Below are positions 51,353-59,875 of a DNA stretch of 64,000 bases, one piece after another. The first letter of the stretch is position 1. Every line of letters starts with the position of its first letter. Position numbers and translations under genes: made by a program. The notes under the pieces are model-generated. The model was not told the DNA's origin, did no database searches, and saw nothing but the letters and a program-made list of their open reading frames with translations. This DNA is from CATQHD01 sp965243165 (lineage in GTDB: Bacteria > Actinomycetota > Acidimicrobiia > Spongiisociales > Spongiisociaceae), in assembly GCA_965243165.1 (NCBI GenBank), contig OZ251535.1:2728001-2792000 (forward strand), written 5' to 3'.

Positions 51353-52641
51353 GAGAACCTCGCGGGCGAGAAGGGGGCCGGGTCGACGCCGGGCGCCCGG
51401 CCGTTCATCATCTCCGCCGCCATCCGTCCGGTAACGGCGCCGAGCGACAATCCGATCTTGCCGTGGCCGGCGGCGTACACGACGTTGCTCCATCCGGGGG
51501 CCGGGCCGATCACGGGCAGCCCGTCGGGCGTAATCGGCCGGACGCCCGCCCACCGCTCCAGGACGACCAGCTCCGGATCCAGCTTCAGCCGCGAGCGGGC
51601 GGCGGCCTCGATGTCGGCCAGCCGCCGAAAGGAAGGAACCGCGTCCAGCCTGCCCAGCTCCAGCCAGCCGGTCAGCCGCAGCCGGCCGCCCATCGGGTTC
51701 ACCGCCACCCAGCGGTCCCCTATCAGGATATTCCTGCGCGGGCCGAGGCGGGGCCGGGCGGCCGTCAGGCTGTAGCCCTTGCCGCCTTGGATGGGGAGGC
51801 GGTTGCCCAGGAAGGAAGCAACCCTGGAAGTCCAGGCGCCGGCGGCCACCGCCGCCCGATCCACCGCCAAGTCGCCCCGCGTGGTGATCAGGCGCTCCAC
51901 CGCGCCGGAGGAACATTCGAACCCCAGCAACTCGGTGTGCGGGGCGAACTTCACGCCGCCCGCCCTGAGCAGGGCGGCCAGGGACGACAGGAACTTGCCC
52001 GGGTCGAGGCCGGCGTCGTCCGCACACAGAAAACCGCCGGTCACCTCGTCGCCCGCCGCCGGCTCCATCTCTCGGATCTCGGAGGGGCCCAGCATCTCGA
52101 CCGGCACCCCGTAGTGTTCCATCTCGGCTGCCTCGCGCCTGGCGGCGGCCATTGCCTGCTCACTCCCGTAGACATGGAGCAGCCCGTCCTTGCGGTAGCC
52201 GCACTCGATCCCCTCCTCGGTGATCATCTTCTCCGTCATCTCGGCGCTGAGGAAACAGAGGGCCGCCAGCGCCGCCGCGCCTTCCTCGGCTCTCCGGGCG
52301 GTGCAGTTGCGGATGAAGCGCAGTATCCACCCCAGATAGGCCGGGTCGAGCGACGGGCGGGCGGCCACCGGCCCCGTCCGCCGCAGGATGCTCCTGACCG
52401 CATTGCGCGGCGCGCCGGGGGCGGCCATCGGGACCACATGGCTGGGGGCGATGAAACCGGCGCTCCCGGCGGCGGCCCCGCGGGCAACCGGCCCCCGGTC
52501 GATGACCACCACCTCGCGGCCCTCCTTCATCAGCTCGTAGGCGATGCAAAGACCGACCACCCCGCCGCCGACCACCGCCGCGTCCGCCCGCCCCGGAATC
52601 GGAAAATCGGAGGGAAGCATGTCGGGGGGATCGGGCGGCAT
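51349..52641 (-). CDS. FAD-dependent D-amino-acid (D-hydroxyproline) oxidase family protein
   Basis: A 430-residue DAO-fold flavoenzyme with a dinucleotide-binding start (AAVVGGGVVGLCIAYELMKEGREVVVIDRG), a GSAGFIAPSH active-site region and the closing WAGVRPITPDGLPVIGPAPGWSNVVYAAGHGKIGLSLGAVTG. It probably oxidises cis-4-hydroxy-D-proline or another D-imino acid made by the overlapping racemase gene. A Pro-rich N-terminal extension of about 18 residues precedes the FAD motif. Confidence 0.85.
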   Translation of the reverse strand: MPPDPPDMLPSDFPIPGRADAAVVGGGVVGLCIAYELMKEGREVVVIDRGPVARGAAAGSAGFIAPSHVVPMAAPGAPRNAVRSILRRTGPVAARPSLDPAYLGWILRFIRNCTARRAEEGAAALAALCFLSAEMTEKMITEEGIECGYRKDGLLHVYGSEQAMAAARREAAEMEHYGVPVEMLGPSEIREMEPAAGDEVTGGFLCADDAGLDPGKFLSSLAALLRAGGVKFAPHTELLGFECSSGAVERLITTRGDLAVDRAAVAAGAWTSRVASFLGNRLPIQGGKGYSLTAARPRLGPRRNILIGDRWVAVNPMGGRLRLTGWLELGRLDAVPSFRRLADIEAAARSRLKLDPELVVLERWAGVRPITPDGLPVIGPAPGWSNVVYAAGHGKIGLSLGAVTGRMAAEMMNGRAPGVDPAPFSPARFS

Positions 52642-52680
52642 TAGTCGACTCCTGGGATGAGGGGCAGGGCGCGGGCCATC

Positions 52681-52885
52681 CTAGATGAGTAGTTCCAAGG
52701 GATTGAGGGTTGTGCACATCCCTGTTCGAGCCGCATACGCAGGCTCTTCCCCGGCAAGCCCCGGCCCGCGCAGGCCAAGCCGCCCGGTTTGTCACCCTCG
52801 TCCCCAGCGAGATGAGCATGTCGAACAATGCAAACCATCATCAACCGAGGTTCTTGTCAGGGTAACCTTGGAGCTACCCATCTAG
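52681..52885. mobile_element. Short copy (C) of the dispersed repeat, perfect CTAG ends
   Basis: 205 bp with left end CTAGATGAGTAGTTCCAAGG (52681-52700) and right end CCTTGGAGCTACCCATCTAG (52866-52885). The interior matches copy B2 and the left module of copy A. CTAG at both outer ends could be a duplicated target or part of the inverted repeat. No transposase. Confidence 0.8.
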
Positions 52886-53317
52886 TTCCCCGCATCCCGG
52901 AGGGCGGCGGGCCTCTTCCCCTATCTTCCGGGCCCGTACCCGTCGAAGGAGCAGAACTCAACGGAATCCTCACCCCCGCCCAATCCAACATCAGCATCGG
53001 CTGCTTCGCCAAAAGCGGCATCGGACAACTAACCGACGACACCTTCATCTACCAAAACACCGCATACCGAATAGAACAAATATACTGGCGGCCCAACAAC
53101 ACCCTCCGAATAGACATCCACCCCAACGGCCTCAACACCGCCCTCCCCGACAACACCGAACTCACCATCGAACCCCTATCCAACCCCGGCCCCATATTCA
53201 CAGCAACCGCAAGCAACGCCTGGCGCCTCCCCCCCCTACATCGACTTCATCTGGGACGCCCCCCTCGAACTCGAAACAGGACAAACCTACCAAATAGAAC
53301 TGCGGCTCAACCCATGA
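52886..53317 (+). pseudogene. Frameshifted remnant of a surface/secreted repeat protein
   Basis: The frame running out of repeat C reads GAELNGILTPAQSNISIGCF ... IGQLTDDTFIYQNTAYRIEQIYW ... NTELTIEPL, a beta-rich unit I associate with large secreted actinobacterial repeat proteins. A C8 run at 53229-53236 shifts the frame; deleting one C restores it to YIDFIWDAPLELETGQTYQI and a stop at 53315. Codons are richer in A than neighbours. No independent start is visible, so the 5' part seems lost at the repeat. Confidence 0.5.
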
Positions 53318-53723
53318 ACGGCCCAACCCTGGCCTGTGAAGATCCCAATGATCGAAGTTGTCCGGTTCCTCCGAGGGCGGGGAGTCCCGGCGCTACTGGG
53401 AACCCTCCGGCGGGGCGGCGGCAGGCGGCCAGGTCCGAACCGGCGAAGACCGCCGGCGGCGCGCGGGCGAGATGCTCCCCTGTCATTTCCGAAGAGCCGG
53501 GAATGTTCCAATCCGGTGTAGGGGCAGCCCCTCCCCTACAACACCGTCACCCCGCCCGCGCGCAGCACATCTGACCGGCAAGGCCCTGGTCAAGCGGAAT
53601 CCGAAGCAACCGCCCCACAGGCGCGGAGGCCTCGGAAGGCCTCGGCCGGGCGGGGGCTTCTTAGGAAATTCTTAACTTCGGACAGGCATAATCGGGAAGA
53701 TTCGGGGCATCGGAGGCGTTGCA
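53318..53723. other. Gene-free stretch upstream of whiB
   Basis: No convincing gene. It contains a strong hairpin (TGTAGGGG with CCCCTACA, about 53516-53540) and a CATAAT -10-like box (53687-53692) that may serve the whiB gene at 53724. A TTCCGAAGAGCCGG motif near 53487 also occurs, inverted, near 5630 upstream of trpS. Confidence 0.4.
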
Positions 53724-54041
53724 ATGAGTATGAACGAGGCATCGCTCCTGATCTATCCATCCGCCGCTCTGCCGGCGTCCTACGGGGCGCGGTCGTGGCG
53801 CGACGAGGCTGCCTGCAGCGACACCGACCCTGACGTGTTCTTCCCTGACGACGGGGATGTCGTCGGGTTGGAACGGGCCAAGGCGGTCTGCGGCGGCTGC
53901 CCGGTGGCCGGCGCCTGCCTGTCCTACGCTCTGGAGACCAACCAGGTCGAGGGCATCTGGGGGGGCTCATCGAAGGGCGAACGGCGCAAGCTGCGGCGGC
54001 AGCTGCTGAAGGAACTCAAGGAGTACCGAGAAGCGGGTTGA
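53724..54041 (+). CDS. WhiB family iron-sulfur transcriptional regulator
   Basis: A 105-residue Wbl protein with four cluster cysteines (AACSDTDPDVFFP; CGGCPVAGAC), the GIWGG turn and a basic tail (KGERRKLRRQLLKELKEYRE). It differs from the 34865 paralogue mainly in its longer N-terminus and acidic DTDPDVFFPDDGD loop. It has a GGAGG ribosome site, so is not leaderless. The order of motifs most resembles WhiB1/WhiB2-type regulators. Confidence 0.93.
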   Translation: MSMNEASLLIYPSAALPASYGARSWRDEAACSDTDPDVFFPDDGDVVGLERAKAVCGGCPVAGACLSYALETNQVEGIWGGSSKGERRKLRRQLLKELKEYREAG

Positions 54042-54109
54042 ACCCCAGGCGGCTCCGTCGGCGGGGGTCGATCCCCTGACGCCGCCGCCTCGGTTAGCCT
54101 GAATCGGCA

Positions 54110-55063
54110 ATGGGCGCTTTTCTGAGCCAAAACGCCGAGAACCTCGGCCTGAGCCTGCTCATCCTCGTCGTCATCTTCGCGGTGCGGTACATGGTGCTGC
54201 GCACCGTGCTGCCGCGGATGCACGACGCCGGAGCCATCTTCAGGACGCGGCGGGTCTCCCTCTACATCTCGGTGGCCGCGCTGCTGCTCGGCCTGGGATG
54301 GGTGTGGACCCATCAGCTGACCAACGCCGGTTCGTTCATCGGCATCATGGGGGCGGGCATCGCCATCGCCCTCACGGACGTGCTGAAGAACCTGGCCGGA
54401 TGGGGGTTCATCGTGTTCCGGCGGCCCTTCAAGAGGGGCGACCGGATCGAGATCGGCCCGCACCGGGGGGACGTGATCGACATCAGGATGTTCCGATTCA
54501 GCATGCTGGAGATCGGCAACTGGGTAGACGCCGACCAGTCGACCGGACGGATCATGCATGTCCCCAACGGCCTGCTGTTCTCCGAGCCGCTGGCCAACTA
54601 CACCGAGGAGTTCCCCTTCATCTGGAACGAGGTGCCGGTCACGGTTACCTTCGAGAGCGACTGGGAGCGGGCGGTGGAGATCGTCCAGGAAGTGGTCGAC
54701 CGGCATGCGTCCGACCCGCAAGAGTCCGGGGCGGCGGCCTACATCGAAAAGGCGGCCAGCCAGTATCTGATCACCTATCAATATCTGACGCCCATGGTGT
54801 ACGTGAAGGCCATCGACCACGGGGTAACGGTGACCGGCCGCCTGCTGGTGCCGGCGCGGGGCCGCCGGGCCATCACCTCGGCCGTCTGGCAGGATCTGCT
54901 GCGGGCGATCCAAGCGTCACCGGGCGTGGAGCTGGCCTACCCGACCACCCGTTTCTTCAGGGCGGATCTGGAAGGGACCGCCGACCCCGGGGCGCCCGCC
55001 GCCTCCGGCGCCTCCGTTGCGGCCGGCGCCTCGGGCGGGGATGGAAAGGCCGGGCGGGGATGA
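54110..55063 (+). CDS. MscS family mechanosensitive ion channel
   Basis: A 317-residue protein with an N-terminal hydrophobic helix, a second near residue 50, the pore-lining TM3-like GSFIGIMGAGIAIALTDVLKNLAGWGFIVFRRPF and the beta-domain GDRIEIGPHRGDVIDIRMFRFSMLEI, HVPNGLLFSEPLANYT. It would release solutes on osmotic downshock. The C-terminus ends in a Gly/Ala-rich tail. Its stop overlaps the next ATG by 4 nt. Confidence 0.9.
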   Translation: MGAFLSQNAENLGLSLLILVVIFAVRYMVLRTVLPRMHDAGAIFRTRRVSLYISVAALLLGLGWVWTHQLTNAGSFIGIMGAGIAIALTDVLKNLAGWGFIVFRRPFKRGDRIEIGPHRGDVIDIRMFRFSMLEIGNWVDADQSTGRIMHVPNGLLFSEPLANYTEEFPFIWNEVPVTVTFESDWERAVEIVQEVVDRHASDPQESGAAAYIEKAASQYLITYQYLTPMVYVKAIDHGVTVTGRLLVPARGRRAITSAVWQDLLRAIQASPGVELAYPTTRFFRADLEGTADPGAPAASGASVAAGASGGDGKAGRG

Positions 55064-55794
55064 CCGAGCGCATCTACTCCACCGACGCCTACGCCGCCGA
55101 GATGACCGCGGCGGTGGTCGGGGCCGACGCCGGCGACCGGCGGGTGCTGCTCGACCGCACCGTCTTCTATCCGGGGGGCGGAGGCCAGCCCGTCGACCAG
55201 GGGGCGCTCTGGGTGGGGGACGACCGGCTGGAGGTGGTGAGGGTCACCCAGGACGCCGACGGCGTGTGGCACTGGCTCGGCGAGAACCAAGGTCTGCCCG
55301 CGGTCGGGAGCAAGGTCGAAGGCCGGATCGACTGGGACCGGCGTTACCGGCTGATGCGCACCCACACCTCCCTGCATGCCCTGTGCGGGGTGGTGTGGAA
55401 GTGGTTCCGCAGCCCCGTTACCGGAGGGAACATGGAACCGGGGCGGGGGCGGCTGGATTTCGAGCTGCCCGACTGGGATCCCGAGAAGCGCGGCCCGTTG
55501 GAAGACGCCCTGAACGCCGCCGTCGCCCGCAGCCTTCCGATCGAGGTGTCCTTCATGCCCCGGGAGGAGGCCGACGCCGATCCGAGCCTGATCCGCACCA
55601 AGGTCGACCTGATCCCGAAGTCGGTGCGGCGGGTGCGGGTGATCGACATCGTGGGCCTCGACCGCCAGGCAGACGGGGGCACCCACGTGCGGTCGACCGC
55701 GGAGGTCGGACGGGTGAAGATCACCAAGGTGCAGTCGAAGGGGAGGGGGTTTCGGCGGATACGGCTGGCCTTGGACGACGAGGGCGGCGGCTGA
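55060..55794 (+). CDS. Alanyl-tRNA editing protein (AlaX type)
   Basis: A 244-residue stand-alone homologue of the AlaRS editing domain that hydrolyses Ser-tRNA-Ala. It has FYPGGGGQPVDQG, the zinc HxxxH in RTHTSLHALCGVVW, and the distal GGTHVRSTAEVGRVKITKVQSKGRGFRRIRLAL with the second zinc ligands. The ATG at 55060 overlaps the mscS stop (ATGA). Confidence 0.9.
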   Translation: MTERIYSTDAYAAEMTAAVVGADAGDRRVLLDRTVFYPGGGGQPVDQGALWVGDDRLEVVRVTQDADGVWHWLGENQGLPAVGSKVEGRIDWDRRYRLMRTHTSLHALCGVVWKWFRSPVTGGNMEPGRGRLDFELPDWDPEKRGPLEDALNAAVARSLPIEVSFMPREEADADPSLIRTKVDLIPKSVRRVRVIDIVGLDRQADGGTHVRSTAEVGRVKITKVQSKGRGFRRIRLALDDEGGG

Positions 55795-55830
55795 GCCCGG
55801 ATTGGGCAATCGGGCCGGGGAGGAGGAAGC

Positions 55831-56286
55831 ATGGGCGCCGCAGAGGAACTGGCAGGCCGGATCGGAGAGGTGACGGCGGGCGAATGGCACACCGTCACCC
55901 AGGAGGACATCGACCTCTTCGCCGGCGTGACCTGCGACCGCAACTGGATCCACGTCGACGCCGACCGCGCCGCCCAAGGGCCTTTCGGCGGCCCCGTAGC
56001 CCACGGTTTCCTCACCCTGTCGCTGACCGCAGGCATCGGCCCCGCCCTGGATCTGCCCGTCGAGTACACCGCCGTCAACTACGGCCTCGACCGGGTGCGC
56101 TTCATCACCCCCGTGCCGGCCGGGTCGAGGGTGCGGGCAACGGCGCAGCTGACCGGGGTGAGCGAGGCCGCCCAGGGCATCAGGGTGGAGCAGAAGGTAA
56201 CGGTGGAGCTGGAGGGGAGCGCCAAGCCGGCCTGCGCGGCCGAGACGGTGACCCTGCTGATCCTGCAGTCCGCAGATCGACCCTGA
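55831..56286 (+). CDS. MaoC family (R)-hydratase-like protein
   Basis: A 151-residue hot-dog fold protein with the hydratase motif FAGVTCDRNWIHVDADRAAQGPFGGPVAHGFLTLSL (catalytic Asp and His). Such proteins hydrate enoyl-CoA or related thioesters. Substrate is unknown. It stands 36 bp after the alaX gene and may be in the same transcript; a GGGGAGGAGG ribosome site is just upstream. Confidence 0.88.
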   Translation: MGAAEELAGRIGEVTAGEWHTVTQEDIDLFAGVTCDRNWIHVDADRAAQGPFGGPVAHGFLTLSLTAGIGPALDLPVEYTAVNYGLDRVRFITPVPAGSRVRATAQLTGVSEAAQGIRVEQKVTVELEGSAKPACAAETVTLLILQSADRP

Positions 56287-56320
56287 GGCGCCGGGCGGAC
56301 GGGCGCCGACGCCGCCGCCG

Positions 56321-57616
56321 TCAGGCCGCCGGCAGGTCTCGGTGGGTGTAGGACTTCTTGCCGGGTCCGTAGTCCCCGGCGGCGTGCCCCCCGCCGCTCA
56401 GCAGCCACTTGGTGGTGTAGAGGCCCTCCGCCCCCATCGGCCCCCGGGCGTGAACCCGGCCGGTGGCGATCCCCACCTCCGCCCCCAGCCCGTACCGGAA
56501 ACCGTCGGCGAAGCGGGTGCTGGCGTTCCAGAACACCGAGGACGAGTCCACGGCGTCGAGGAAGCGCCGGGCGGCGGAGGCGTCCTCGGCAACGATGGCG
56601 TCGGTGTGGGCCGAGCCGTAGGCGTGGATGTGCTCGACGGCCTCCTCCAGGCTGTCCACCACCCGGGCGGCGATGGTCAGATCGCCGAACTCATGACCGA
56701 AGTCCGACTCCGCGGCGGGGGCGACCCCCGGCGCCATGGCCTGCACCGCCTCGTCGCCCCGCACCTCCACCCCGGCCTCCAAGAGCGCCTGCACCACGGC
56801 GGCGCCGGCCGGGAAGCCGCGGTGGAGGAGCAGCGTCTCGGCGGCGTTGCACACCGCGGCGTAATCGGTCTTGGCGTCCACAGTCACCCGGACGGCCTTC
56901 TTCTCGTCGGCGGATGCGTCCACGAACACGTGGCACACCCCGTCGGCGTGGCCGAGCACGGGGATGCGGGAGGAGGCCTTGATGGAGCGGACAAGATCGG
57001 CCGAGCCGCGGGGGATCACCATGTCGATGTGCTCGTCCAGCTCGAGCAGGCCGGCCACCGCCTCCCGGCCTTCGATGTTCTGCACCGCCTCGGGATCGGC
57101 CCCCGCCCCCGCAACCGCCTCCCGCAGCAGGCCGGTGAGAGCCGTGTTGGAATGCCGGGCTTCGGACCCGCCCTTCATGAGCACCGCGTTGCCGGTGCGC
57201 AGCGCCAGGGCGCCGATCTGGATCACCGCGTCGGGGCGGCTCTCGAAGACGATCAGCAGCACCCCGATCGGGACCCGCACCTGTTCCAGCACCAACCCTT
57301 CGTCGAGCTCCCGGCGCAGCAGAGGGCGGCCCGCCGGGTCGGGGGCGTCGATCAGCACCCGCACCCCTTCCCGCAGGGTCTCCAGCTTGGCGGGCGAAAG
57401 CGCCAGCCGCTTGCGCACCGGCCCCGGCAGGCTGTCCGCCCCGGGCGCCTCCAGGTCGAGCCGGTTGGCGGCCAGAAGGCCGTCCTCGCGCTCCTCCAAG
57501 AGCCGCTCTAGGCGCCGCAGCGCCTCGGTGCGGACCCCGCTGCCCGCGGCGGCCAGCCTGCGTTGCGCTCCCCGCGCCGCTCTGGCCTGGTCGATCGAAG
57601 TCGATATTTCAGTCAT
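56321..57616 (-). CDS. proA: Glutamate-5-semialdehyde dehydrogenase (gamma-glutamyl phosphate reductase)
   Basis: Second step of proline synthesis. 431 residues with VPIGVLLIVFESRPDAVIQIGALALRTGNAVLMKGGSEA, the VIPRGSADLVRSI loop, catalytic Cys in DYAAVCNAAETLLLH, and the ARGPMGAEGLYTTKWLL C-terminus. The ATG at 57616 is followed by the typical start ISTSIDQARAARGAQRRLA. A proB partner is not adjacent. Confidence 0.95.
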   Translation of the reverse strand: MTEISTSIDQARAARGAQRRLAAAGSGVRTEALRRLERLLEEREDGLLAANRLDLEAPGADSLPGPVRKRLALSPAKLETLREGVRVLIDAPDPAGRPLLRRELDEGLVLEQVRVPIGVLLIVFESRPDAVIQIGALALRTGNAVLMKGGSEARHSNTALTGLLREAVAGAGADPEAVQNIEGREAVAGLLELDEHIDMVIPRGSADLVRSIKASSRIPVLGHADGVCHVFVDASADEKKAVRVTVDAKTDYAAVCNAAETLLLHRGFPAGAAVVQALLEAGVEVRGDEAVQAMAPGVAPAAESDFGHEFGDLTIAARVVDSLEEAVEHIHAYGSAHTDAIVAEDASAARRFLDAVDSSSVFWNASTRFADGFRYGLGAEVGIATGRVHARGPMGAEGLYTTKWLLSGGGHAAGDYGPGKKSYTHRDLPAA

Positions 57617-57771
57617 GACGGCTGTCCAGTCTACGGCCTCCGGCGGCCGGCGCGCCCCCCGCCGCCGGCCGGCCGGCAATCACTGCTTTTCCCTTGATAA
57701 CCTTCTGCAAACGACCCTCCCAATGCGCGCCGCAGACGGGCGGGCGGCAAGTTCCTGGGAAGGGGTGCGGT

Positions 57772-59739
57772 ATGACGGTCGGTTCTCGATGGAGGCCGTG
57801 GGCGGCCTTGGCGCTGGCGGCGGGGTTGTCGGCGGCGGCCCCTTCCGCAGCAGGCGCCCAAACCGCCGAAGACGGCGGCGGGTTCACCCTCACCATCCTG
57901 CACAACAACGACGGCGAGTCGAAACTGCTGGCAGACGAGGACTCCTCCTACCCCGGGGCGGCCCGCTTCGCCGCCCTGATGAAGCAGCTGCAGGCCGAGG
58001 CTTCCGGGGACGGGGTGATCACCCTCACCGCCGGGGACAACCATCTGGCATCCCGGGAGCTGAACGTTTCCATGAACCGGGAAGGCCCCCTCTACGACTC
58101 GATCGCGCTCAGCGGCCTCTACGACGCCATGGCGCTGGGCAACCACGACTTCGACCTCGGCCCCGAGTTCGCGGCCCGGTTCATGACCGGCTTCTCTCCG
58201 GCCATCCCCTTCCTCTCGGCCAACATGGACTTTTCGGGCGAGCCGTCTCTGCAGGCGCTGGTCGACCGCGGCCTGATAGCCGCCAGCGCGGTGATCGAAA
58301 CCGGCGGGGAGCAGATCGGGGTGATAGGGGCGGTTACGCCCATGCTGGCGAACATCTCCTCTCCCCGCAACGCGACCGCCTCCGCCGTGCTTCCCGCCGT
58401 GTCGGAGGCGGCGGCGGACTTGGAAGCCCAAGGGGTGAACAAGATCATCCTGGTCAGCCACCTGCAGGACGTAGAGGAAGAAATCGAGCTGGTGTCGGAG
58501 CTGTCCGGTGTGGACGCGGTCGTCGCCGGAGGCGGGGACGACCTGCTGCGCAACGAGGGCGGCACCTGCCTGCCGGACGAAGAAGCCGCCGGCCCCTACC
58601 CCCGCTGGGCGGCCGACTCAGACGGGGCGAGGGTGCCGGTGGTCACCGCTCCGGGCGGGTATCGGTGCATCGGGGAGCTGAACGTCAGCTTCGACGCCGA
58701 CGGGAAGGTCACCGCCGCCTCGGGCCGCTCGATAGGGGTCGGATTCGACGTTGCGCCCGATCCGTCCGTCTGGGCCGAGGTGATCGAGCCGCTGGCGGCG
58801 GCGGTGGAGGCAATCGACTCAGAAGTGATCGGAACCAGCGGGGTCGCCCTGGACGGGCGCCGGTCGATGATCCGCACCGCATCGACCAACCTCGGCAACC
58901 TGTTGGCCGACGCCTTGCTCGCCGCCGCCGTCCGGCTGGCCGCCGGCCACGGCGCCCCCGCCCCGCAGGTCGCCGTCGCCAACGGAGGCGGAATCCGCAA
59001 CGACTCGGTGATCCCGCCGGGGGATATCACCACCGGCGCCACCTGGCAGATCGCCCCGTTCCGCAACTTCTTGGCGGTGGGCGAAGTTCCCCGCCGGACC
59101 TTCCACACGCTGCTGGAGCAGGCCGTGGACCGGATACCGGGGGCGGGCGGGCAGTTCGCCCAGATTTCGGGGTTCACCTTCACCTACGACCCGTCCGCCC
59201 CGGCCCGGGAAACCGACCGGGACGGCGGCTGCTCTTTGGCCGGCAACCCCGGAGGACGGGTGCGGGACGCGGTCTTGGACGACGGGACGGTCATCGTCGA
59301 GGACGGTAAGACCGCGCCGGGCGGCCCGGTGGTGCTGGCCACCCTCGATTTCCTGGCCGGCGGCGGGGACTGCTACCCCCTGGCCGGCCTCTCCTTCACC
59401 AAGCTGGGCCTTACCGACCAGCAGGCGCTGGCCGACTACATATCGACCGGCCTGGGCGGAAAGATCACCGCGGCCCGCTACCCGGCGGGAGGCGGCGGCC
59501 GCATCACGGCCCTGGAACCCTCCGGAGAAGAACCCCCGGACGCCGGGGGGCAACCGTCCGTCCGCCGGGTGCGGGTGGCCGCCGGGGACTACCTGCGGAA
59601 GATCGCCATGTCCCACCTGGGAGACGAGAACCGCTGGCCGGAGATATACGCCCTCAACCGGGGGAAAGTACAGGCCGACGGACGGGCGCTCACCGACCCC
59701 GACCTGATCCTCGTCGGCTGGCAGCTGTTGATCCCATGA
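57772..59739 (+). CDS. Secreted bifunctional metallophosphatase/5'-nucleotidase with C-terminal LysM domain
   Basis: A 655-residue exported enzyme with a clear signal peptide (about residues 1-30, AASAAGAQT-type cleavage). The metallophosphatase domain has LHNNDGESKL, DAMALGNHDFDLGPEFAARF and VSHLQ motifs, and the C-terminal 5'-nucleotidase domain has VANGGGIRNDSVIPPGDIT. The usual DxH metal pair reads D-G-E here. A LysM-like module (YLRKIAMSHLGDENRWPEIYALNRG ... LILVGWQLLIP) ends the protein and should tether it to the wall. It probably scavenges phosphate or nucleosides. Confidence 0.88.
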   Translation: MTVGSRWRPWAALALAAGLSAAAPSAAGAQTAEDGGGFTLTILHNNDGESKLLADEDSSYPGAARFAALMKQLQAEASGDGVITLTAGDNHLASRELNVSMNREGPLYDSIALSGLYDAMALGNHDFDLGPEFAARFMTGFSPAIPFLSANMDFSGEPSLQALVDRGLIAASAVIETGGEQIGVIGAVTPMLANISSPRNATASAVLPAVSEAAADLEAQGVNKIILVSHLQDVEEEIELVSELSGVDAVVAGGGDDLLRNEGGTCLPDEEAAGPYPRWAADSDGARVPVVTAPGGYRCIGELNVSFDADGKVTAASGRSIGVGFDVAPDPSVWAEVIEPLAAAVEAIDSEVIGTSGVALDGRRSMIRTASTNLGNLLADALLAAAVRLAAGHGAPAPQVAVANGGGIRNDSVIPPGDITTGATWQIAPFRNFLAVGEVPRRTFHTLLEQAVDRIPGAGGQFAQISGFTFTYDPSAPARETDRDGGCSLAGNPGGRVRDAVLDDGTVIVEDGKTAPGGPVVLATLDFLAGGGDCYPLAGLSFTKLGLTDQQALADYISTGLGGKITAARYPAGGGGRITALEPSGEEPPDAGGQPSVRRVRVAAGDYLRKIAMSHLGDENRWPEIYALNRGKVQADGRALTDPDLILVGWQLLIP

Positions 59740-59875
59740 ACCGAAGAGGCGGCGGCGCCCGAACACCGGGCATTTCCGCCTGGAGAGAACGGCCGGACTG
59801 ACTCCGGACGACCAACCTCCCGGAGGCGGTGCGGCGCCTCTCTGTTCGTTCAGAACAGCCTGCCTGCTGATTGCC

